NCBI GenBank assembly: GCA_002197995.1
Contig: NGZR01000001.1
Location: 3,038,001-3,102,000, forward strand
Length of the DNA: 64,000 bases
Origin: Gaeumannomyces sp. JS-464
Lineage: Eukaryota; Ascomycota; Sordariomycetes; Magnaporthales; Magnaporthaceae
Direction: 5' to 3'
Made by a program: the position numbers and the translations under genes. Shown piece by piece: positions 58,124-64,000 of this stretch; position 1 is the first letter of the stretch, and every line of letters starts with the position of its first letter. The notes beneath the pieces are model-generated. The model was not told where the DNA came from. It did no database searches and saw nothing but the letters and a program-made list of their open reading frames with translations.

Positions 58124-58196
58124 TAATCGCGTTAAAAATCGAACTTAAAACCTTCGGCTAATTAGGTAAAACGCGTTATTATTGCGTTATACAACT
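58124..58196 (-). tRNA. tRNA-like sequence in Gypsy-2D
   Basis: 73 nt on minus: acceptor AGTTGTA against CGCGATT plus discriminator A, TA at 8-9, D-arm ACGC...ACGC, T-arm TTAAG/TTCGATT/TTTAA. It is collinear with 16328-16400 of Gypsy-2B. The anticodon is not assignable. Confidence 0.5.
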
Positions 58197-58239
58197 TAAA
58201 AAAATTATTAAAAAAGCTATAGCTTATTACGGTTAAAAA

Positions 58240-58697
58240 AAAGCAGGTTCAAGTTAGGATTAACCTCGAACGATTGCCAATCGAGGGAAACGGCAAAAGC
58301 TACGAACGGTTTAAATTGCGAGGCAGCTTAACAAGCCGCCTAGTCGGCCTTTTCCCGTTTAATACGCTTTAACTTTTTTACAGCGTTAATGCCGCGCCGA
58401 AACGCGCGCATTTTCTTTTTAAACCATATTTTTTTGCGTTTTTAAACGCTTAATACGAGCGCTAATAGCGAAAAGTTCCCGTTTTACGGCACGGCGCTTT
58501 TCTTCTTTTGCTTTTAACTCGGCTTTTAATATTGCGTGCTGTTTTCCAATCTTTCGAAATTGTGCGGGAAAAGGGCCTAAAATGTCGCAACCTAAGCGGT
58601 TTCGACCGAAGCATTTTACGCATTGCGATAAGTTTTAAAAAAAGGCTTTACCATTTCCGCGCTTTAGGATTTCGTAGTAAAAAAAACAAAAAGGTAT
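58240..58697 (-). pseudogene. Antisense accessory ORF of Gypsy-2D
   Basis: Minus strand. The start codon is ATA at 58695-58697 (ATG mutated by G-to-A). It reads PFCFFYYEILKRGNGK, SQCVKCFGRNRLGCDIL, a coiled-coil stretch (AILKAELKAKEEKRRAV), a one-base shift, KKIWFKKKMRAFRRGIN and the tail VNPNLNLL. Here the third cysteine is present (GCDIL), which suggests that Tyr in copies B and C (GYD) comes from TGC to TAC. The 64-codon frame on plus at 58508-58702 is its shadow. Confidence 0.65.
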
Positions 58698-58901
58698 TTT
58701 AATAGGAGAAAAAAAAATTTAAACAAGCAAATTTTTGCGTTAAAAGGTTTTTTTCGCAAAAGGACGTTTTCGTACCCGGCTAAATATTTCGTTAATTAAA
58801 AAAGGAAAAGAAATGGTAAAAAAGGAAAGTATTTACTAACTAACGAAAAGCGGGGCAATAAAAAATAGCTAAAAGGATTTAGCTTAAAAAGGGAAACCTA
58901 A

Positions 58902-59329
58902 TATTACGACTAATATGCAAACCTTTAAATAATAAAGCGGGAAGGGTTTTAAATAATGCCTTTACCCCGCATTAAAACACGTGGAATTACGTAACTTAAA
59001 CTAGATTTGTAAATTTGTAACAGCTAAAAATAAAGCGACAAATTTAAGCTGGATTTGTAAATTTGTAATGTCCGAAAACAAAGCTATAAATCCAAAGGAA
59101 TTGTTAAAACCAAACAACGTATATATAAAAAATGGATTTCCTACCGTTTTAAGTAGTTTTAACTAAAGCTTTGGCATTAGTTAATTTAAGTTAGCTTTTA
59201 AGCATTTTTTGGGGTAAGCAATTAAATTGTTTTTTTAAATTACGTGTTCCCCCGTTTACCAGCACTAACGATACTATCCTTTCCACTTTTAAAGTGCTTT
59301 ACCCTAAGAGCAAACCACGGATTGCAACA
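58902..59329 (+). repeat. Gypsy-2D 3' LTR
   Basis: 428 bp. Starts TATTACGAC, ends GATTGCAACA, then TSD CCTCG. The 3' end is less mutated than its 5' partner. Confidence 0.9.
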
Positions 59330-59339
59330 CCTCGGGCCG

Positions 59340-59720
59340 TAAATCTTCCGCCTTTCGTAAATAGCCTTGTGCGACTTTTAACTGCCCATTTAACATACTT
59401 TGCACCTTTTTTTAAAAAAATATCTTCCTACCGGACCTACTGTTAATAGCCGTTAAAAAAGCACGGCCATTTTGGTATTACGGGCTATTAAAATAAGCTA
59501 AACTCGTTATGTGGGTTTTAACAAACCATTTGGCTTTGTTTATCCGCGTTTACCAGCGTTTTTTTTAACAACGACGACGACGCAACTAAGCTAAAAGTGC
59601 AAAAAAAAGTAGGTTAGCAAAAGTTCGGGGTGCCTATTGCCAACCAATTGGAAGGCTTGCACCCCTCGCAGCCTAAAGCGCACTTTACGCACGTTAAAAC
59701 CTTCGATAATCGGATTGCTC
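59340..59720 (-). pseudogene. Cys-rich ORF remnant next to LINE-B
   Basis: A minus-strand frame reads TCVKCALGCEGCKPSNWL (about 59700), then SSSLLKKTLVNADKQSQMVC and EDIFLKKGAKYVKWAVKSRT near 59400. Stops are at likely Gln/Trp codons only. The CVKC motif and basic stretch resemble the Gypsy-2 antisense ORF in style, but I see no alignment good enough to call them homologous. It could be a host-derived gene fragment. Confidence 0.3.
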
Positions 59721-60740
59721 CAACTTCCGCGCATTACCAGCCAAACCGCCTTTTAACTTCCATCGCTTTCGCAGTTAAACGCCACCGACGATTAGCCGGC
59801 CGCCGCCGTCCCCCGCTACGCACAGCGCTGGTATCCCTTTTACAGCACCTTTCCTAGCATAACCGGTACCAACCGCCGCCTCCCCAATTATATACGCGAT
59901 TCCTCCTCGGTCGACCGCATTTAACGATACGCCCAGCGCAAGATTCGCTTGTTAAGCACGCACAAAAGCACGCGCTTTTATTTGTTATTACGCGGGTTTC
60001 ATATTAAAATATAAGTGGTATTGCACGCGCAAAATCTTCGCGCGGTTTCGTTTGCTAACCGTGAAGTTGTACAACACGCCCTGCACTACGCTGGCAAACC
60101 GCGCAGCCTATCGTTCGATACGCGATAAACACATAAAAAGCACACCATGTTAAAATTAGGCCCTCCCGCCCCCGAACTTTTTTTTCTTCGGCCGGGCCCA
60201 GGGGGGGCCCAAGATCCCCTCCGCCCAAACCCGGCCTTACTTTTTTTCCAGCACCTTGCCGGCACCTTCCTCGAATTCACCAATTTTTAGCATTGCGCTG
60301 TTAGTGCACATTGCCAAATTGCATACAAATCCTTAACACCCGCCAATTAGCGACCCAACATTAATAACCACGCCCGCCAATAGCGCTGGCGACGGCAACA
60401 TGCCGTTGCCAACAGCCCCCCTTTCGGCCAATAGGGTGGCGCGCGCCCTCCTCGTCGGCCCAACGGCCCGGAGGAACGCGTCGCTGCCACCCGGGCCTTC
60501 CCGCGCGTTAGCGCACCCGACCACGCCGTTCCGTTGCGGAATTAGCAACACCTAATAAGGCCCGATCAGGGCCAGGAAGGCTTCCCACGACGGCAGCACC
60601 GGCACAAGTGCCCTTCCCCCTTCCCCCAACGCCGGCGTACGCGCCCACCTGTCGGGTCGGCCGCGGCGGCCGCGGAGGAAATTATTGCGAGTTATAGCCG
60701 TAAATAACAACAAACGGCCCTAATTTGCGCCACGCTGGCC
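59721..60740 (+). other. GC-rich leader region of LINE-B, non-coding
   Basis: No convincing gene. High GC and low RIP signal. 60456-60622 is repeated at 32000-32180. A palindromic GGCCGCGGCGGCCGCGG lies at 60659-60675. It is probably the 5' UTR of LINE-B and flanking DNA. The short frames on both strands here (60086-60283, 60333-60551) have no recognisable domains. Confidence 0.5.
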
Positions 60741-60749
60741 CGATTTATC

Positions 60750-62314
60750 GACGCCGGCATTGCCTCCCTTTCGGCGGAAGCAATCCCCGAAGCTAACGGC
60801 TGGAAAGATTGCTTTATCGATTACGCTAAACAAGCCCTTTTCGGCTTACCTACGCCGGCCGAAAAGGAAAGAAGCTTATACGGGGCCCCGGAGCCCTCGC
60901 AACGCACGCCCCCGGCCACCTACGCGTCGGTGGCCCGGGAGGGCCACTAATAACCCCAATAACCCGCACAGGCTTATCGGGGCCGTACGCCTTAAACTAC
61001 CCGGGCACCCCGCTTATTAACAGGTTTAAAGCCGACTTCCGGGTGTTTGTTAAAATCCCGGAAAAACGGCAGGCTTAGGCCAATTAACAAACGGGCTTTA
61101 GCATTTGCAAAGCTTTTGCCGATAGTATAAACCTGCCGTTTACGACGGCCGACGTCCTGGAAGCGTACCGATTTTTTACCAGGTTTTATTAAAAGCAAAA
61201 ACGGCCGATATTTAAAGCCGGCTTTTGCAGCACCGATTCGAATTAGGCCGTTTATATAACGCCGAAAGTATCGAAAAGCCCAAAATTTGGTATAATTACG
61301 TAATTTCCGGCTGCTTTACCTCTTTAACTAACGGCTTTGGACAATGCGTCCCGATATCGAATAAATTGGTTCGGGAGGAAGTGAAAGCCTAAATAAAGCA
61401 TAAACCGGTAAACGTTAAACCTTTTAAGGCCGGCGTCGATTATTAAAGGCGTATATCGTAAATTATATCCATTTATTCGCAAATAGCCGGGTTTAGGCTT
61501 TAAAAGATCACTTTTTTCTTACGCCGCGTATAACGACACCCGCCGGTTACCCAGCATACCTTTGGCTGCCACGGCTTCCACGTGGCCCGTAATTGCGCCC
61601 GGGCCGATAAATGCTTTTAATGCGGAAAATAAACGACGACCGGCACGTACAACCGTGTACGGCCCCCCCGCAATGCGCGAACTGCTCGAGCCCGTACTTT
61701 GCCAACCACCCGAACTGCTTTATAAAGCCCGTACGGGTAAACGAAATGCTAAAGCACTTAACTTATAAGGAAAAAAAGGCTGTTAAAGGTTAGGCGCACA
61801 AGCGTACCGGGCGGCGGCAAAAGCGGCGGAAGCCGCCGTTGCTACCACCACCGCCGCTGCCGTTACTACCGACGATACCCTTTTCGCAACCGCTATTATT
61901 ACGGGCGGCTCCGCCGTAGCCGTTAATTTAACTGCAAACTTTACGACCGCTACCGCTATTGCTGCGGCTACCGTTATTACTATTAACGATACCGCTAATA
62001 CAACCGCTATCGCCGCTGTTAACCTTACGGCTAATACCGTTATCGTCGTTATTCCAGCCATTCCTATCGCCGCTGCCACCCCCGCCACCCCTGCCGTCGC
62101 TTCCGCCGTTATAGCAAACCCGACAGGCCCGCCAGCCTCGAAAGGCGTGGCCCGTACGGCCGACAAGGAAAGGCACCTTGCTAAAAAACTTAAGGTTAGT
62201 TTTAACAACCAATACGAAGTATTAGCGGATATGGAACTGGACCTCCCCAAGCCCGAAAGGGTTATCGAAATAACCGAAAACCTTTCGGAGGAAACCGACG
62301 GTACCGCCGGCTAA
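60750..62314 (+). pseudogene. LINE-B ORF1 (gag-like, RNA-binding) remnant
   Basis: Segments in shifting frames: ASLSAEAIPEANGWKDCF, PPATYASVARE (60905-60945), then FRVFVKIPEKRQA (61040), ICKAFADSINLPFTTADVLE (about 61100), a SIPFGCHGFHVARNC block (about 61552-61595) and CANCSSPYFANHPNCF (61674-61722). Two to three CCHC-type knuckles are typical of Tad1/I-clade ORF1. The last frame (61790-62314) is open: an Ala/Thr/Val-rich linker, then KVSFNNQYEVLADMELDLPK and a stop. The 155-codon minus frame at 61783-62250 is its shadow. Confidence 0.7.
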
Positions 62315-62419
62315 CAACCGCAGGGCCAAAGCCTTTAATACATTAACGCCGCTTTTACGTATACCAGCAGCCAACCGGATATAACAAACGCATGGCAATA
62401 AGGCCCGGCGCCCGGGGTT

Positions 62420-64000
62420 TCGCCCCGAACGCCGTGCTTTAACCGCCGCCTAAACGAACGTTCGACGTAGCTGGGAAGCGGGGGCTATTTTACTTTAACT
62501 ATTTTAAAGCTAAAATATTAACGTGGTACTAATGCAGGAGCCTTTTTAGCGCGTGGAAAGGGAAGCTTATGCTTTACACCCACCCGTTGTACGAGCTATT
62601 TACCTCGGTGGATAGCTGGCACGACTATTAAACTAAACCTAAGGTAATAACCTACGTGCGGAAAAACCCGGGGCTTCGGCCGGTAGCGGACCGGCCGGCA
62701 AGCAACACCCGGGATATCCTTTAGCTTACCGTCGCCGGGTGCACCTTTGTTAACGTATATAGGCTTTTAAAAAACCCTTCGGAACCTTCGTTAAATTTTT
62801 TGCTACGTTAGCGCCCAACGGCAAAATGCATTATAGCTGGGGACTTTAACGCAAGGTTTTCGGCGTGGGATTCGGTTAGGGGTAATAGGAATAAAAGCTA
62901 AAATATAGCCTAATAGGCTAATACTTATAACCTTTTTTTACTTACCGACCCAGGTTAACCTACGCATAACGATAAGAGCGTTTTAAATTTTACCTTTTTT
63001 AACACCCTTTTGGTAACAGCGGAAATCGACGTTTTGCTAGCAACCGATTCGAACCACCGCTTAATACGGATCGAAGTTCCTAACCGTAATAACTCCGTTC
63101 CGGATTGCCGGCGTATTACGCTACCAAACGATAAACTACCGTTTTTCGCACACGCGGTAATAACGGGGGCCGGTAGTTTACCGCCATTTATAAATCCATG
63201 CACGGCGGATTATTTGGATAAAGCGGCCGAAGCATTAATAAACCTGTTAAAAAATGCGTTAATGGCTTTCGGCTAAGGGCCGAAAGCTAAAAAAAAAAGG
63301 CTAACTTTAATGGAACGAAAAATGCGCTAACGCACAACGGGACTTTGCAAAAGCCATGGCAAATGGGGGGCTTTTTACGGCCGAAGCCCGTGTTTTAAAA
63401 GCAACGATCCGGGCGGCTAAAAAACAGCATTGGGCTAGCGTGCTAAAAGAAGTGGATTTTTTAACAGCGTTATACCGGGCTGTAAAATGGCATAAACTTA
63501 CACCGGTTATACGGCTCCCCCCGTTAAATATCGACGGGGAGGTAATAATAGCCTCGGGGGATAAAGCGGAAGTATTAGGCCGTAAAATCTTTTGTAAGTT
63601 TACGGCGGAGGACGACTTACAAAAGAACCCGTTATAATAAAAGCTTTTTAAATAACCGCATAACTCTCGTAGGACCCCCACGTCCTTTTAAAGGAATGCC
63701 GGAAATTTACCGTCGGTACGGCAAATACGGCCCCGGGCGTTAATTTTTTAACTGTTAAGCTGCTTACAACGGTATAGCCGGCAATAGGAAAGTACGTTAA
63801 AGCCTTTTTTAAAGCCTGCTTTAAAGCCGGGTATTACCCGGGCCTTTTCCGTATAACGGAGGTGGTTATGTTAAAAAAACCGAATAAATTGGATATAACG
63901 GACTTAAAATCCTACCGCCCGATAACTTTACTTCCGTGCTTAAAAAAGGGGTTAAAACGTTTGGTAATTTCGCGGATGGCTTTCCTCGCGTTACAATACG
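62420..64000 (+). pseudogene. LINE-B ORF2: endonuclease and reverse transcriptase (partial)
   Basis: Endonuclease blocks: VVLMQEPF (about 62523), then YLGG, and an 88-codon open piece at 63010-63276 (VTAEIDVLLATDSNHRLIRI). A further open piece of 93 codons (63356-63637: AKKQHWASVLKEVDFLTALY) is the linker before RT. RT begins at about 63780 (ACFKAGYYPGLFRITEVVML, KSYRPITLLPCLKKGLKRL) and runs off the window. The active site lies beyond. Minus frames at 62955-63203 and 63307-63681 are shadows. Confidence 0.85.

Larger units (their letters stand above)
52141..59329 (+). mobile_element. Gypsy-2D: complete Ty3/gypsy chromovirus, heavily RIPped
   Basis: LTRs 52141-52556 and 58902-59329. Perfect TSD CCTCG (52136-52140 and 59330-59334). 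The interior matches Gypsy-2C throughout but carries many more RIP changes: RT active site is YLNN (55879-55890, both Asp lost) and the gag knuckle (53520-53561) has Tyr for His. It contains the antisense cassette at 58124-58697 and a purine tract at 58885-58897. Its LTRs have two tandem GGATTTGT units instead of three. Confidence 0.94.
59730..64000 (+). mobile_element. LINE-B: Tad1-like non-LTR retrotransposon, 5' and central part
   Basis: ORF1 (about 60750-62314) with zinc knuckles is followed by ORF2 with endonuclease (62500-63290) and RT (63660 onward), truncated by the window end. It is less RIP-mutated than LINE-A, particularly between 60.4 and 62.4 kb. The 5' border is uncertain. Confidence 0.85.

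Noticed and set aside
61783..62250. 155-codon minus-strand ORF rich in Ala/Val
   Set aside because: It is the antisense of the Ala/Thr-rich linker of LINE-B ORF1. The sense frame continues the ORF1 homology and ends in a plausible C-terminus.

Overview
This window looks like a gene desert from a filamentous ascomycete (Pezizomycotina). It consists almost entirely of nested transposable elements mutated by repeat-induced point mutation (RIP). The signs of RIP are consistent. Glutamine and tryptophan codons have become TAA/TAG. TpA is very common and CpA/TpG are scarce, while CpG is kept. Copies of one family differ mostly by C-to-T and G-to-A changes. I found no intact host gene, rRNA gene or CRISPR array. 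The longest open frames are short relics or shadows, and the real signal comes from conserved domains, LTR pairs, target-site duplications (TSDs) and repeat-to-repeat comparison.

Layout. 1-3940: Ty1/copia element, minus strand, entering from outside the window. It is inserted in the 3' LTR of Gypsy-1A (minus, 3941-23759). Gypsy-1A itself contains a 1.5 kb non-autonomous LTR element (7055-8552, TSD TTTAA), a 14 x 18 bp coding minisatellite (8905-9156), a solo LTR (9894-10277, TSD GCGGG) and the chromovirus Gypsy-2B (minus, 13067-22470, TSD ATAGT). Gypsy-2B's 3' LTR holds a Fot1/pogo transposon (13378-15236, TA). Gypsy-1A sits inside LINE-A (23760-31993), which also carries two pogo elements (24865-26721 and 27827-29688) and two solo LTRs. 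32000-33097 holds fragments and short tandem repeats. Gypsy-1C (plus, 33098-51868) contains pogo-D (37055-46262), which is split by Gypsy-2C (plus, 38148-45591, TSD TTAAA), and pogo-E (48265-50305), which holds a fairly fresh solo LTR (50102-50281, TSD GTAGC). Gypsy-2D (plus, 52141-59329, TSD CCTCG) follows. LINE-B (about 59330-64000, cut by the window end) closes the window.

How the parts work. Gypsy-1 and Gypsy-2 are chromodomain Ty3/gypsy elements (gag, protease region, RT, RNase H, integrase, chromodomain). The LINEs are Tad1-like, with an ORF1 carrying zinc knuckles and an endonuclease/RT ORF2. The pogo elements encode a DDE transposase with an N-terminal helix-turn-helix and a C-terminal zinc knuckle.

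Most interesting. The three Gypsy-2 copies share an antisense cassette between pol and the 3' LTR. It consists of a reverse-strand ORF (C-x2-C-x7-C, coiled coil, RRGIN block, VNPNLNLL tail) followed on the same strand by tRNA-like sequences. The non-autonomous element at 7055-8552, which carries its own GC-rich minisatellite, is the other notable item.
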